A stretch of 64,000 nt of DNA from Luteolibacter rhizosphaerae (GTDB taxonomy: Bacteria; Verrucomicrobiota; Verrucomicrobiia; Verrucomicrobiales; Akkermansiaceae). This document shows positions 8,596 to 17,791 of the stretch, in pieces. Under the pieces are notes generated by a model. That model saw nothing but the letters and a program-made list of their open reading frames with translations. It ran no database searches and had not been told where the DNA came from. Where the stretch lies: the NCBI RefSeq assembly GCF_025950095.1, contig NZ_JAPDDR010000005.1, positions 186,001 to 250,000 of the forward strand, in the 5' to 3' direction. Every line of letters begins with the position of its first letter. Position 1 is the first letter of the stretch. Position numbers and translations under genes: made by a program.

Positions 8596-9960
8596 TCAAA
8601 CTTCCCCGAGGCGGCCCGTGCTATCGCCGAAGCGCTCCATCTGCGGCACGCCCATGCTATCGAGCATATTCAGGTAGAGGTTGCACATCGGCGTCGACTT
8701 GTGGGTGATGTGACGTCCGGGATTGAGCGCACCGCCGCCATTGCCCGCCAAGACCACCGGGAGATTCGAGTGCGTGTGGCGGTTGCCGTCCGAGTTGCCG
8801 CAGCCGTAGACGATCATCGAATTGTGGAGAATCGATTTCCCATCCACGTCCTGCTTCGATTCAAGCTGGGCGAGGAACTCCGCGAAGCGATCCGCGTAAA
8901 AGCGGTCGATGCGGGTGACCTTGTCGATCATGTCCTTGTCCTCGCGATGGTGCGAGAGGGAGTGGTGACCTTCGGCGACCTGGATCTCCGGGAAGGAGCG
9001 GTTGCTGCCATCGCGGGCCAACAGCATGGTGGCGACGCGGGTGGCATCGGTCTCGAAGGCCAGCGCGGTCATCTGGAACATCAGCTTGATGTAGTCGTCA
9101 TAGGCGCGCGGAATGCCGTCGGGGGTGACCATGGCAGGGTCCGGGATGTCCTTGAAGCCCTCGGCCGTTTCGATCTGTTGCTCGATCTCACGAATGCCGG
9201 TGAGATACTCGTCCATCTTCGCCTTGTCGCGATGAGTGAGCTGGCCTTGGATCGCCTTCGCGTCCTCCATCACGAAGTCGAGGATCGAGCGCTGCTGGGC
9301 ACGGCGGCGGGCGAGGCTCTCGCCGCGTTCACCCGGATTGCCGGAGCCGAAGAGACGCTCGAAGATCAGACGCGGATTTGATTCAGGTGAGAGCGGCGAG
9401 GTCGGCGTGCGCCAGGCGAGGTTCGACTCGTAGGCACAGGAGTAGCCGGAGTCACAGCCGCCCGACTTGCGATGCGGATCGCAGGACATCTCCAACGACG
9501 CGAAACGGGTGCCGCGTCCAATGTTCTGGGCCACGATCTGATCGACGGAGATCCCGGCGTAGATGTCGCTGCCCGCCGTCTTCTTCACTCGCACGCCGGT
9601 GAGGAAGGTGCCGTTGGCGCGGGCATGGTCGCCCGCACCGTCATTGCCCGGGTCGGCATTGAGATGCTCCAGCCCGGAGATGACCTGCACGCGGTGCTTC
9701 AGTGCCTGCAAGGGCTCCAACGTGTTGGCGAGCCTGAAGTCGGCTCCTGCACCCTCCGCAGTCCAGTGGCTCTGGATCGCGCCGTTCGGAAAGTAGAGGA
9801 AGGCCATGCGCAGCGGTGCGCCGCTGGCGGTGGTGGCGACAGCACGGCCGGTGGCACTGGCGGCCATGGCACGCGGCATGAAGGCTTCGAGCGAGGGCAG
9901 GGCGAGCAGGGCTCCCATCCCGCGGAGGAAGCGGCGGCGGTTCAAGGCGGCGTCGTTCAT
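8596..9960 (-). CDS. DUF1552 domain-containing exported protein
   Basis: A 454-residue protein with a Tat-like N-terminus (NRRRFLRGMGALLALPSLEA) and the DUF1552 body typical of Planctomycetes and Verrucomicrobia. Conserved stretches are MAFLYFPNGAIQSHW, VISGLEHLNADPGNDGAGDH, FASLEMSCDPHRKSGGCDSG and MIVYGCGNSDGNRHTHSNLP. The function is unproven; the fold is related to the DUF1501/alkaline-phosphatase-like group. It is always found beside DUF1592 'planctomycete cytochrome' proteins, as here, where its ATG overlaps the TGA of that gene (ATGA), so the two are translationally coupled. Confidence 0.88.
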   Translation of the reverse strand: MNDAALNRRRFLRGMGALLALPSLEAFMPRAMAASATGRAVATTASGAPLRMAFLYFPNGAIQSHWTAEGAGADFRLANTLEPLQALKHRVQVISGLEHLNADPGNDGAGDHARANGTFLTGVRVKKTAGSDIYAGISVDQIVAQNIGRGTRFASLEMSCDPHRKSGGCDSGYSCAYESNLAWRTPTSPLSPESNPRLIFERLFGSGNPGERGESLARRRAQQRSILDFVMEDAKAIQGQLTHRDKAKMDEYLTGIREIEQQIETAEGFKDIPDPAMVTPDGIPRAYDDYIKLMFQMTALAFETDATRVATMLLARDGSNRSFPEIQVAEGHHSLSHHREDKDMIDKVTRIDRFYADRFAEFLAQLESKQDVDGKSILHNSMIVYGCGNSDGNRHTHSNLPVVLAGNGGGALNPGRHITHKSTPMCNLYLNMLDSMGVPQMERFGDSTGRLGEV

Positions 9961-12473
9961 GTCGAGGGTCGTTGGCGTTTTTGGAAAGGGGCGGACTCGA
10001 TGATGCCCGTGATCAGGGTCGAAAACTTGCCGCCGCTTGCCTCGAGTTTTTCGACGATGGCATCGACGGTGGTGATGTCGCAGGGCTCCGGACCGCGGCC
10101 CAAGGCGTAGGTCAGAAGCTTCTCGGTGATACAGCGATAATAGTCCGTGCGGCGGGAGGTGACCAGCAGGTGTTTCAACTCGCGGACGTCGGCGAACTTC
10201 TCACCGGTGATGAGCTGGCCTTCCGGGGAGGCGAGCGGTTGACCGCGCTCCTGGTCGCGCCAGAGCCCCATCGCATTAAAGTTCTCCAGCGCGAGCCCGA
10301 GCGGGTCCATGCGGTTGTGGCAGGAGGAACAGAGCGGTTGTTCGCGGTGCAGGGCGAGCGCTTCGCGGAGGCTGAGTTCCTCACCATTGGCGCCCTTCTC
10401 CGAGGCTTCCAGCGAGGGGATATTCGGCGGTGCGGGCGGCGGCGGGGTGCCGAGGATGTTGTCCAAAATGAAGAGGCCGCGCTTCACCGGTGAGGTGCGG
10501 GTGGGGTTCGATGTCACCGCAAGTACGGAACCCATCGTAATAACGCCGCCGCGCGGGCTGTCCGGCGGTAGCTTTACCAGGCGCATGTCGCCGCCCTCCA
10601 CGCCGGGGATGCCGTAGTGGGAGGCCAGTTCGCCATTGAGGAAGGTGCTGTCGGTATCGACCAGCTCCAGGACGCTGCGGTCCTCCCGCAGCAGGTATTC
10701 GAAATACATTTCCGCCTCGCGACGCATGGCGGTGCGCAGGGAGCCGCCGAACTCGATCCGGCGGCCGCGGAACTTCGCGCGCAGCGCCTTCATCTCCTCG
10801 CGCAGGGTGGCGACCTTCCCTTGGTCGCCCGCTTTCTCCGCTTCATCGATCTCGCGGTTCAGACGGCGGAAGGTTTGGAAGCGCTCGTTCATCTCCTTCT
10901 CCGTGCCAGAATCGCGGGAGAGGACGACGCGGGCATCGATACTCACGCCCTCGACATCGCGGGTCTGAAGCCATTGGCCGGCGAAGTTCTCCACGAACTC
11001 CCCGGAGCGGCGGTCTTTCAGGAGACGCTCGACCTGTTGCGGCAGGTTCTTCCGCAGCTCGCCTTTCTCCGCGAGGCGCAAGAGCTCCTCATCCGGCATG
11101 GTGGACCAGAGGAAGTAGGAGAGACGCGAGGCCAGCGCATATTCATCCAGCAAGGGATGCTCGGAAGGAGTCCCGACGGGCAGGGTGTCCTCGATGCGGA
11201 AGAGGAAGCGCGGGGAAGCGAGGATCGCGGAGATCGCGCGGCCGATGCCCTTCTCGAAGGTTCCGCCGGGAGCCTCCATCGTTTGCTTGGCGAAGCCTGA
11301 GAGCTTGGTCACGGTCGCCTCATCCACCGGGCGCCGGAAGGCCTTGCTTGCGAAGCGCTGCAGGATCTCGCGGGCGTAAACATCGCGCTCGCTTGCATCC
11401 TGCGGCACCGAGTCCCGCGTGAAGAACTTCTCGTAGTTCGGCGGATGCACGGTGAACTCCGGCTCCAAGGGGCCGATGAGGGTGATGCCTCTCAAGTGCA
11501 GGTGCACGCTTGGCGGTCCATCTCCCAGGTCCGGAGGTTGCTCGGACTTATCCACCAGCGGAGCCAGCGTGAGCCGCAAGGGATAGCTTCCGGGCTCACA
11601 CTTGAGTTCAAGGCTGGATTCCAGCTTCTGGGCCGGACTCCACTTCATCTCTTGCTCGATCTGCTTGGCTCCGTTCACATACCAAGCGGCATTCGCACGG
11701 CCGGGGTCGTAGGAGAAGGATCCGTGGGCGGTGGCATTAAGCAGGATGCGGTAGGTGCCCGCCTGCTTGATTTCGAGTTGGGCCGTGAGGTCTGCCGGCT
11801 CGTAGAGGGACAGGCGGTATTCCCAATCGCCTTCACCGCGCTGGCCTTCGCCGCGGAACATGCCTGCCGGATAGTTCCGCTGCGGGGTCACCCGGTTTTC
11901 CAGCGGCATGCCCTTGTCCACGATCGTCTCCGCCGCCTGCATGTATTTCTCCAGCAGGAGGGGGGAGGTGGAAAGCACGTCGCCGATGTTGTCGAAGCCG
12001 TAGCCGGTGTCGTCGGCGGGGAACTCCTCGTCGGTGCGGAAATCGTAGCCGGTCAGTTCGCGGACGGTGTTGCGATATTCCTCGCGATTCAGGCGGCGCA
12101 GGGTGACGCGGCCCGGGTCGGGATTCGCCGGGTCCAAGCGGAGCGGGCCGCTCTTGATCCATTCTTCAAGGGTCGCGAGCTCCTCCGCGGTGGGGCGCTT
12201 CTTCTTGGCAGGCGGCATCATGCCGGAACGGAGGTTCCGCAGCGCGTGGTCCCACAGGGTGGTTTGCTTCATCAGCTCCTCCACGGAGCCGTAGGTGTCG
12301 AAGCTCACCTTGCCCTTGTCCTCGCCCTCGCCGTGGCAGTTGAAGCAATGGTCCTCCAGGATCGGCAGGATCTTGTCCTCGTAGACGGCGGCATGGTCGT
12401 CCGCCCTCGCCCCCGTGCAGAGGCACAGGATCGAGGCCGTCCGTAGGAGGAGAGAGCGGGAAGGCACTGGCAT
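9957..12473 (-). CDS. DUF1592/DUF1588 planctomycete-type c-type cytochrome protein
   Basis: From the ATG at 12473 the protein has 838 residues: signal peptide (MPVPSRSLLLRTASILCLCT), then a Planctomycete cytochrome C domain with haem motif CFNCHGEGED at about residue 45. It continues through DUF1587 (VTLRRLNREEYRNTVRELTG), a carbohydrate-binding-like insert, DUF1595, DUF1592 (LASRLSYFLWSTMPDEELLR), DUF1588 (RGLFILDNILGTPPPPAPPN) with a second CSSCHNRMDPLG motif, and C-terminal DUF1585. A start at 12539 adds 22 unconserved residues before the signal peptide. It is thought to be a periplasmic redox protein working with DUF1552 partners, possibly in polysaccharide or sulfated-sugar breakdown; this role is inference. 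Confidence 0.88.
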   Translation of the reverse strand: MPVPSRSLLLRTASILCLCTGARADDHAAVYEDKILPILEDHCFNCHGEGEDKGKVSFDTYGSVEELMKQTTLWDHALRNLRSGMMPPAKKKRPTAEELATLEEWIKSGPLRLDPANPDPGRVTLRRLNREEYRNTVRELTGYDFRTDEEFPADDTGYGFDNIGDVLSTSPLLLEKYMQAAETIVDKGMPLENRVTPQRNYPAGMFRGEGQRGEGDWEYRLSLYEPADLTAQLEIKQAGTYRILLNATAHGSFSYDPGRANAAWYVNGAKQIEQEMKWSPAQKLESSLELKCEPGSYPLRLTLAPLVDKSEQPPDLGDGPPSVHLHLRGITLIGPLEPEFTVHPPNYEKFFTRDSVPQDASERDVYAREILQRFASKAFRRPVDEATVTKLSGFAKQTMEAPGGTFEKGIGRAISAILASPRFLFRIEDTLPVGTPSEHPLLDEYALASRLSYFLWSTMPDEELLRLAEKGELRKNLPQQVERLLKDRRSGEFVENFAGQWLQTRDVEGVSIDARVVLSRDSGTEKEMNERFQTFRRLNREIDEAEKAGDQGKVATLREEMKALRAKFRGRRIEFGGSLRTAMRREAEMYFEYLLREDRSVLELVDTDSTFLNGELASHYGIPGVEGGDMRLVKLPPDSPRGGVITMGSVLAVTSNPTRTSPVKRGLFILDNILGTPPPPAPPNIPSLEASEKGANGEELSLREALALHREQPLCSSCHNRMDPLGLALENFNAMGLWRDQERGQPLASPEGQLITGEKFADVRELKHLLVTSRRTDYYRCITEKLLTYALGRGPEPCDITTVDAIVEKLEASGGKFSTLITGIIESAPFQKRQRPST

Positions 12474-12620
12474 GGGAAACACTCGGGATCGGCAAAAGTC
12501 GCCATGCCGGGAACGCTCCGGAACGAAGCTTTCCTGCACGATGACACACCGCCGCTATGAGGTTTCCCCCGGATTCCTATTCCCGGTGCCCTTGTCATAC
12601 ACCTGCGCGTAAAAACGACA

Positions 12621-12651
12621 CCGGGCACCGGATCAAGGTTCCGGTGCCCGG
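12621..12651 (-). terminator. Rho-independent terminator (minus strand)
   Basis: A perfect 12-bp stem (CCGGGCACCGGA at 12621-12632 pairing with 12640-12651) with a 7-nt loop. Read on the minus strand it is followed within a few bases by TTTTT (12612-12616). It lies downstream of the 12781-13296 gene and upstream of the DUF1592 gene start, so it would end the former transcript. Confidence 0.65.
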
Positions 12652-12780
12652 CTCGCGGGTGGGGTTTCAACAGCGGGAAAGGGATTTTCAAGGCCCGGCC
12701 AAGCGCCGGAAGCCAGCCATGGTGTCGGACATCGGGCCGGAGCCTTGAAATGGGATCTCGCAGGCAGGCTGCGGGAAAAC

Positions 12781-13296
12781 TCAGGACGGAAGGGCCAGGC
12801 CAGTCTCGATGCCGGGGACGAAGTCCGCGATGCGGTTGGCCCGGGCGCTGAAGTTGCCGGCGATTTCCTCGACGATCACTTGGGACGGGAAGAAGCCGTA
12901 GCTGGTCTCGCGCCACTCGGTCCAGGAGCGCATGGGCTCGTCCCAGATGCGGTGGGACTTGTAAGAGACATGGGCGAGGTAGCGGCGGGTCACGCCCTTG
13001 GCGCGATCTTCTTCGGACAGCGGGGCTGCCACGATCTCGCGGATCGTGAGTCCCTTCAGCTCGATGGCCGTTTCGTAGCCGCCGAGGTGGTGGGTGGAGC
13101 GGGCGACATCGCCGATCATGGCGACGCTGGCTCCGAGGAGTTTCTTGCTAGCCGCCAGCACTGCTTCGGTCTCGAGGCAGTGGAGGTTCGGCGAGGAGGT
13201 GATGACGACATCGGAGCTGCGCTTGAGAGGCACGGCTGCCGTGGTGGAGGACGCGATTACCGAGAAGTTGAGGGCGGTGAAGAGCGTGGGGGTCAT
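12781..13296 (-). CDS. Conserved hypothetical protein, unknown function
   Basis: A 171-residue soluble-looking protein beginning MTPTLFTALNFSVIASSTTA. It has two possible segments, VVITSSPNLHCLETEAVLAA and YETAIELKGLTIREIVAAPL, but no domain I recognise, no membrane helix and no clear signal peptide. A tryptophan-rich stretch (HRIWDEPMRSWTEWRETSYG) sits near the middle. No good Shine-Dalgarno sequence precedes the ATG. A terminator hairpin follows at 12621-12651, which supports a real single-gene transcript. It is co-oriented with, but 93 bp from, the ABC permease gene upstream. Confidence 0.55.
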   Translation of the reverse strand: MTPTLFTALNFSVIASSTTAAVPLKRSSDVVITSSPNLHCLETEAVLAASKKLLGASVAMIGDVARSTHHLGGYETAIELKGLTIREIVAAPLSEEDRAKGVTRRYLAHVSYKSHRIWDEPMRSWTEWRETSYGFFPSQVIVEEIAGNFSARANRIADFVPGIETGLALPS

Positions 13297-13388
13297 GTCG
13301 GGAGCATGTCAGATGGCTGATTTTGCACCACTCCGGGATCGCGTCTACGCGATCGCGCGATCCCCGGAACCCCCTGAGGATACCCCAC

Positions 13389-15941
13389 TTAGATCCCGCT
13401 GCGGAGGATCTCCAAGGGAGGGTGATTGCAGACGCCACGGCTGAGCAGGAGACCACCAATCACGGAAAGACCGATGGTGCTTCCGAATGCGGCCATCAAA
13501 ATCCCGAGGTCAGGCCACGGATCGGCCTTGAAGACATAGATCGCGAGCCCGGCATTCGCAGCCACGGCGAGGGTGATGCCGGTGAGCGCGGAGAGCAGGC
13601 CGAGCGCGGTGTATTCGATGGTGAGGATGGCGCGGACCTGCTTGGCGGAAGCACCGAGCGTTCGCAGCAGCACGCTCTCCCGCAGGCGGAGGTCGCGGCC
13701 ATTCAGCAGGGTGCCGATCAGGATCGGCACGCCGGCCAATACGGTGAAGCCAGCCAGCACGGAGACCACCGCGGAGATCTTGCCGAGGATGTCCTGCACC
13801 GTTTCGAGGATCAACGTGAGGTCGATGGCCGTTACGTTCGCGAAGGGGCCGACCAAGGCGCGCTGCAACTCGCCGGACTGGGAAGGATTGGCGGTCTTGG
13901 TGGTGACGACATGGAAGCCCGGAGCGTCCTCCAGCACGCCCGGCGGGAAGACCATGAAGAAGTTCAGGTTGAAGCGGCTCCAGTCCACCTTGCGCAGGCT
14001 GGTGATCTTCGCTGGGATCGAGGCCCCCTGGACATCGAGCACGATCTCGTCGCCGATCGAGAGCCCCATATCCGTGGCGATCTTTTCCTCCAGCGAGAGC
14101 GGGACAGGGCTGCCATCGGTGGGGGCGGACTTGTGCCATTCCCCGGCGGTCAGGGTCTCGGTGGGATTCAGGTAGTCGCGGTAGGTGGAGCGGAACTCGC
14201 GCCGGGACACCCAGCGGGGAATGCCCTTCGCGTCGCGAACGGGCACGCCGCGGACGGATTCGATGCGCATGGTGACCATCGGTGCGGCTTCGAGCAGCGG
14301 CAGGCTCTGCTGGGCCAGCACATCCTTCACGCCTTGCACCTGGTCCGGTTGGACATCGACCAGATAGATGTTCGGGCTCTGCGCGGACTGGGTGATATCG
14401 AGGCGCTTGTTGATCAGGCTGCCGGTGAGCAGGATCGTGACGAGGAGGAAGGTGCCGAGCCCGAGCGAGAGCAGGAAGAGCAGGGTCTGGTTGCGCGGGC
14501 GATGGAGATTCGAGATGCCCTGCCGCAGGAGATAGGGCCATGCCGGGCTCACCGACTTGCGGGTCACGAGGATCAGCAGCTTGGCGACCAAGGCGAGCAC
14601 CACGAAGGCGACGCCCAAGCCACCGACCAAGGCGAGGGCCCGTTTCCAATCCGAGTCATTGTTGAAGGCGAGCAGCACCAGCAGGCCGCCGAGGAGCAGG
14701 TAGAGGGGAATCGCGCGCAGAGGGCGACCTTCAAGCGTCGCACCGCTGCGCAGCGTGGCCGCCGGGGAGATCCGGCGGATCTTCAGCAAGGGGAGCAAGG
14801 CGAAGCCGCAGCAGACGGCAAAGCCCGCGGCGGTGGTCTGCGCGACCACCTTCCACTCGGGGCTCGGGCTCACCTCCAGCGGGAGCTGGTCTTGGAAGGC
14901 GAGCAGCACGCCGGTCTGCAGTGCGATACCTAGCAGGGCTCCGGCGATCGCGCCGATCAGCCCCAAGGCCCCGGCTTGGGCAAAGTAGATCGCGCAGGCA
15001 AGATGGCGCGGGCAGCCGAGGCAACGCAGGATCGCGATGGTCGGGACACGGCGGCTGACGTGGGCATGCACGGCACCGGCCACGCCGATGGCACCGAGCA
15101 CGAGCGAGGCGAGCGCGATGATGCCGAGGAAGCGCTGGAAGTTATCGAGCGCATCGCCGAGATTCTCGCGGCGGTCTTCCGGTGTTTCGAGCCGCCAAGG
15201 CGTGTTGTTGAAATCCGCGCGGATCTTCGCCTTGGCCGCCTCGGCAGAACTGCCCGGCGGGAGCTCGAGGTGCACGGCATGCGAGCTCATGCTGTTCGTG
15301 CCGAGCAGACCGGTCTTCATCACATCGGACAGCCGCACATAGGCCTCCGGGGCGAAGCCGCTGAAGCGGCTGGAACGGGGCGCGGGCTTGTTGACCACGC
15401 CGAGGATCGTCAGGCGGATGCTGCCCAGCTCGACGGTATCGCCGGGGCGGGCTTGGAACTGGTCGAGAAGCGCTTGCTCGACCAGGATTCCCTGCTCGGC
15501 TTGGAGCTGTTGCCAGGCCTCCGGAGGTGTGGTTTCCACCTTGCCGTAGAAGGGATAGGCGCCTTCGATGCCCCGGATCTGTAGCAGACGCGCGGAGCCG
15601 TTCGGGAACTTCACCATCGAGGGGAAGCTGATCTCCCGGCTGGTGCTCGCGGCCATGCCTTGCAGCCGCTGGTATTCCTCATCGGTGAAGGCCCGGCGCG
15701 AGGTGATCTGGACATCCGAGCCGAGCAGGGCCTTGGCCTGCGTGGCGATGCCGTTTTCCACGCTGGCCTTGAGCGAGTGGATCGCGACCAGCGCGGCGAT
15801 GCCCGAAACGATCGCGAGCGAGAAAATGGCGAGCCGGAGCCGCTGCGAGCGACTGTCGCGCCATGCCATCCGCCAGGTCCACGGGTGGAACAGGGCGGTG
15901 ATAAGATTGCCCGGCAGGAACTTGGGCTCAGAGGCTGGCAT
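13389..15941 (-). CDS. ybbP: ABC transporter permease, YbbP/FtsX family
   Basis: An 850-residue integral membrane protein. The N-terminal helix (LRLAIFSLAIVSGIAALVAI) is followed by a large periplasmic MacB-like region (residues 60-250), a first FtsX core of three helices (FLGIIALASLVLGAIGVAGA onward), a middle pair of helices around 410-460, a second periplasmic part and a second FtsX core near the C-terminus (FTVLAGVPILIGTLLNGRDL). Duplicate FtsX units with about ten helices match YbbP. It overlaps the ATPase gene by 14 bp and has a strong GGAGGAG before its ATG. With YbbA it should form an exporter or lipid/lipoprotein-handling complex in the inner membrane; the substrate of YbbAP is not settled. 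Confidence 0.87.
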   Translation of the reverse strand: MPASEPKFLPGNLITALFHPWTWRMAWRDSRSQRLRLAIFSLAIVSGIAALVAIHSLKASVENGIATQAKALLGSDVQITSRRAFTDEEYQRLQGMAASTSREISFPSMVKFPNGSARLLQIRGIEGAYPFYGKVETTPPEAWQQLQAEQGILVEQALLDQFQARPGDTVELGSIRLTILGVVNKPAPRSSRFSGFAPEAYVRLSDVMKTGLLGTNSMSSHAVHLELPPGSSAEAAKAKIRADFNNTPWRLETPEDRRENLGDALDNFQRFLGIIALASLVLGAIGVAGAVHAHVSRRVPTIAILRCLGCPRHLACAIYFAQAGALGLIGAIAGALLGIALQTGVLLAFQDQLPLEVSPSPEWKVVAQTTAAGFAVCCGFALLPLLKIRRISPAATLRSGATLEGRPLRAIPLYLLLGGLLVLLAFNNDSDWKRALALVGGLGVAFVVLALVAKLLILVTRKSVSPAWPYLLRQGISNLHRPRNQTLLFLLSLGLGTFLLVTILLTGSLINKRLDITQSAQSPNIYLVDVQPDQVQGVKDVLAQQSLPLLEAAPMVTMRIESVRGVPVRDAKGIPRWVSRREFRSTYRDYLNPTETLTAGEWHKSAPTDGSPVPLSLEEKIATDMGLSIGDEIVLDVQGASIPAKITSLRKVDWSRFNLNFFMVFPPGVLEDAPGFHVVTTKTANPSQSGELQRALVGPFANVTAIDLTLILETVQDILGKISAVVSVLAGFTVLAGVPILIGTLLNGRDLRLRESVLLRTLGASAKQVRAILTIEYTALGLLSALTGITLAVAANAGLAIYVFKADPWPDLGILMAAFGSTIGLSVIGGLLLSRGVCNHPPLEILRSGI

Positions 15942-16665
15942 GGATCTCCTCCGAAATGATGCTCCCGCCGCTCATCTTCACCACCCGGTGCGCCTTCGCC
16001 GCGAGGGCGGGGTCGTGGGTGACCAATACCAAGGAGGTGCCGGCCTCGCGATTGAGGCGGAAGAGCATCTCTACGATCGGCCCTGCGGTGTCCGCGTCGA
16101 GGTTGCCGGTCGGTTCGTCGGCGAAGAGGATCTTGGGCCGGTGGATGAAGGCGCGGGCCAGGGCCACACGCTGCTGCTCGCCGCCGGAGAGTTGGAGCGG
16201 ATAGTGATCGAGCCGGTCCTTAAGGCCGACTTGGGCGAGGAGTTCGGCCGCTTCTTTCTCGCGACCCGTTTCACCGCGGAGCTCCAAGGGGACGAGCACG
16301 TTCTCGATCGCGGTGAGCGTGGGGATGAGTTGGAAGCTCTGGAAGACGAAGCCGACGAGGCGGTTCCGCAGGGCCGCGCGTTGGTCGTGGCTCAGGGTCT
16401 CCAAGGCGGTGCCATTGAGCAGAACCGAGCCGCTGGTGGCGTCGTCGAGCCCGGCGCAGAGGCCGAGCAGGGTGGTCTTGCCGCTGCCGGAAGGCCCGAT
16501 GATCGCGCAGCTATCGCCCTCCTCGAGGGCGAAGTTGACGTCCTTCAGCACCGTGAGCTCGTGGGTGTGGGTGCGGTGAATCTTTTTCAGATTCCGCACT
16601 TCAAGGATGGGTCGTTTGACAGGGTCGGGCTCGTGATTCAGGCTGGAGGGCGAAAAGGATGACAT
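15928..16665 (-). CDS. ybbA: ABC transporter ATP-binding protein, YbbA/LolD family
   Basis: A 245-residue ATPase from the ATG at 16665. The Walker A is IIGPSGSGKTTLLGL, the Q-loop lies in VFQSFQLIPTLTAIENVLVP, the signature is LSGGEQQRVALARAFIHRP, the Walker B is ILFADEPTGNLD and the H-switch is LVLVTHDPAL. This is the LolD/MacB/YbbA branch. The 3' end overlaps the permease gene by 14 bp. An in-frame ATG at 16737 gives 24 more residues but would run deep into the divergent esterase gene. With the 16665 start the two divergent start codons overlap by 7 bp, so its promoter must lie inside the esterase coding region. Confidence 0.9.
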   Translation of the reverse strand: MSSFSPSSLNHEPDPVKRPILEVRNLKKIHRTHTHELTVLKDVNFALEEGDSCAIIGPSGSGKTTLLGLCAGLDDATSGSVLLNGTALETLSHDQRAALRNRLVGFVFQSFQLIPTLTAIENVLVPLELRGETGREKEAAELLAQVGLKDRLDHYPLQLSGGEQQRVALARAFIHRPKILFADEPTGNLDADTAGPIVEMLFRLNREAGTSLVLVTHDPALAAKAHRVVKMSGGSIISEEIHASL

Positions 16666-17318
16666 CTTGGAAAGGCTTACTCGTGCTTCTGTTGGTGACC
16701 GTCGGCGCACTATTCTCCGCAAGCGCGCAGAATGCAAATGGCGGGAAAATGCGGATCGTGATTCTCGGTGACAGCATCACCGCCGGATACGGTCTGGACC
16801 CGCAGGAAGCGTACCCGGCGCTGCTTCAACAGAAGATCGATGCCGCCGCTCTGCCCTACACCGTATCGAATGCCGGGGTGAGCGGGGATACTACCGCGGG
16901 TGGACTGCGGAGGATCACCTGGGCGCTTGGCAAAGAGGGGGCGGATGTTCTGGTCATCGCCTTGGGCGGGAATGACGGGTTGCGCGGGATCGCGCCGGAG
17001 CAGACCGAGAAGAACCTGCAGGGGATCGTGGACAAGGCGCGGGAGAAGAATTCCGAAATGAAGATCGTGATCGCGGCGATGCAGATGCCGGACAACATGG
17101 GCGCGGAATTCACGAGCAAGTTCCGCGAGGTCTTCCCGAAGGTGGCCACTGAGAAAAAGGCCGGTCTCGTGCCTTTCCTGCTGGAGGGCGTGGGCGGGGT
17201 GGACGATTTGAACCAAGCCGACCGGATCCACCCGACCGCCGAGGGCCAGAAGAAGGTAGCCGATAACGTGTGGAAAACGCTCGAGCCGGTGCTGAAGGTG
17301 GACAAGCCGGTGCCCTAG
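16659..17318 (+). CDS. tesA: SGNH/GDSL arylesterase, TesA-like
   Basis: A 219-residue exported hydrolase: signal peptide (SWKGLLVLLLVTVGALFSAS), block I IVILGDSITAGYGLDP with the catalytic serine, block II glycine in NAGVSGDTTAGG, block III ALGGNDGLRG and block V ADRIHPTAEGQ with the catalytic Asp/His. This matches periplasmic thioesterase/lysophospholipase/arylesterase TesA. It is transcribed away from the ybbA-ybbP genes, the same arrangement as in Escherichia coli. Its stop shares the tetranucleotide CTAG (17315-17318) with the stop of the convergent gene, each strand reading TAG. Confidence 0.88.
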   Translation: MTSWKGLLVLLLVTVGALFSASAQNANGGKMRIVILGDSITAGYGLDPQEAYPALLQQKIDAAALPYTVSNAGVSGDTTAGGLRRITWALGKEGADVLVIALGGNDGLRGIAPEQTEKNLQGIVDKAREKNSEMKIVIAAMQMPDNMGAEFTSKFREVFPKVATEKKAGLVPFLLEGVGGVDDLNQADRIHPTAEGQKKVADNVWKTLEPVLKVDKPVP

Positions 17319-17791
17319 CCCTGCGAGGCCATGATGCTGCGCCAGACGAAACGGGCGCGGGCTGAGTTTTCAAGTGCCGCCAGCACGGCCGGGTGCTCGG
17401 CGTGACCGTGTTGGATCAAAGCTACGGCACTCTCGAAGGCGATGTCCTGCGGGCCTTCCAGGCAGGCGACCAAGGGCGGGATGCTGGCATCCTCCAAGGA
17501 CTCCAAAGCGGCCAAGGCAGCGGCGGCAAAAGCCGCTGCGGGACCATTCAGTTCCGCGCGTAAGAATGCTTCCAAGGGCTTGGCATGCATGCCAAGAGCC
17601 TTGGTGAGGGCGAGCGCGCTGCTGAGATTAGGCGGGAGCTCGCGGTATGGCACGCCAAACTCGTTCTTGGCCTCGCCGCCAAGCAGTGCTGCCAAGACGG
17701 GGATCGCCTCCTCGCCCATGCCAAGCAACTCCTTCTGGGCTGCCCACATGGTCGCCCGGTCGCTCAGCCTCTCGTAGAGATCCGGACTCAA
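17315..17791 (-). CDS. HEAT-repeat-like hypothetical protein, probable TTG start
   Basis: A helical protein of about 158 residues if it starts at the TTG at 17791-17789, whose last base plus the next two form the overlap TTGA with the TGA stop of the upstream gene. The sequence reads as alanine/leucine-rich helical pairs (MGEEAIPVLAALLGGE, AAFAAAALAALESLEDASIP, ALIQHGHAEHPAVLAALENS), like HEAT or Armadillo repeats. The frame continues upstream to 17968 but only as a shadow of the neighbouring gene. A later start at the ATG of MWAAQKELLG is possible. Function unknown; coupling to the TIGR04138-type gene suggests a shared role. Confidence 0.6.
   Translation of the reverse strand: MSPDLYERLSDRATMWAAQKELLGMGEEAIPVLAALLGGEAKNEFGVPYRELPPNLSSALALTKALGMHAKPLEAFLRAELNGPAAAFAAAALAALESLEDASIPPLVACLEGPQDIAFESAVALIQHGHAEHPAVLAALENSARARFVWRSIMASQG

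Noticed and set aside
13323-14933. A 536-codon plus-strand open frame
   Set aside because: Antisense of ybbP; low complexity and no family features.
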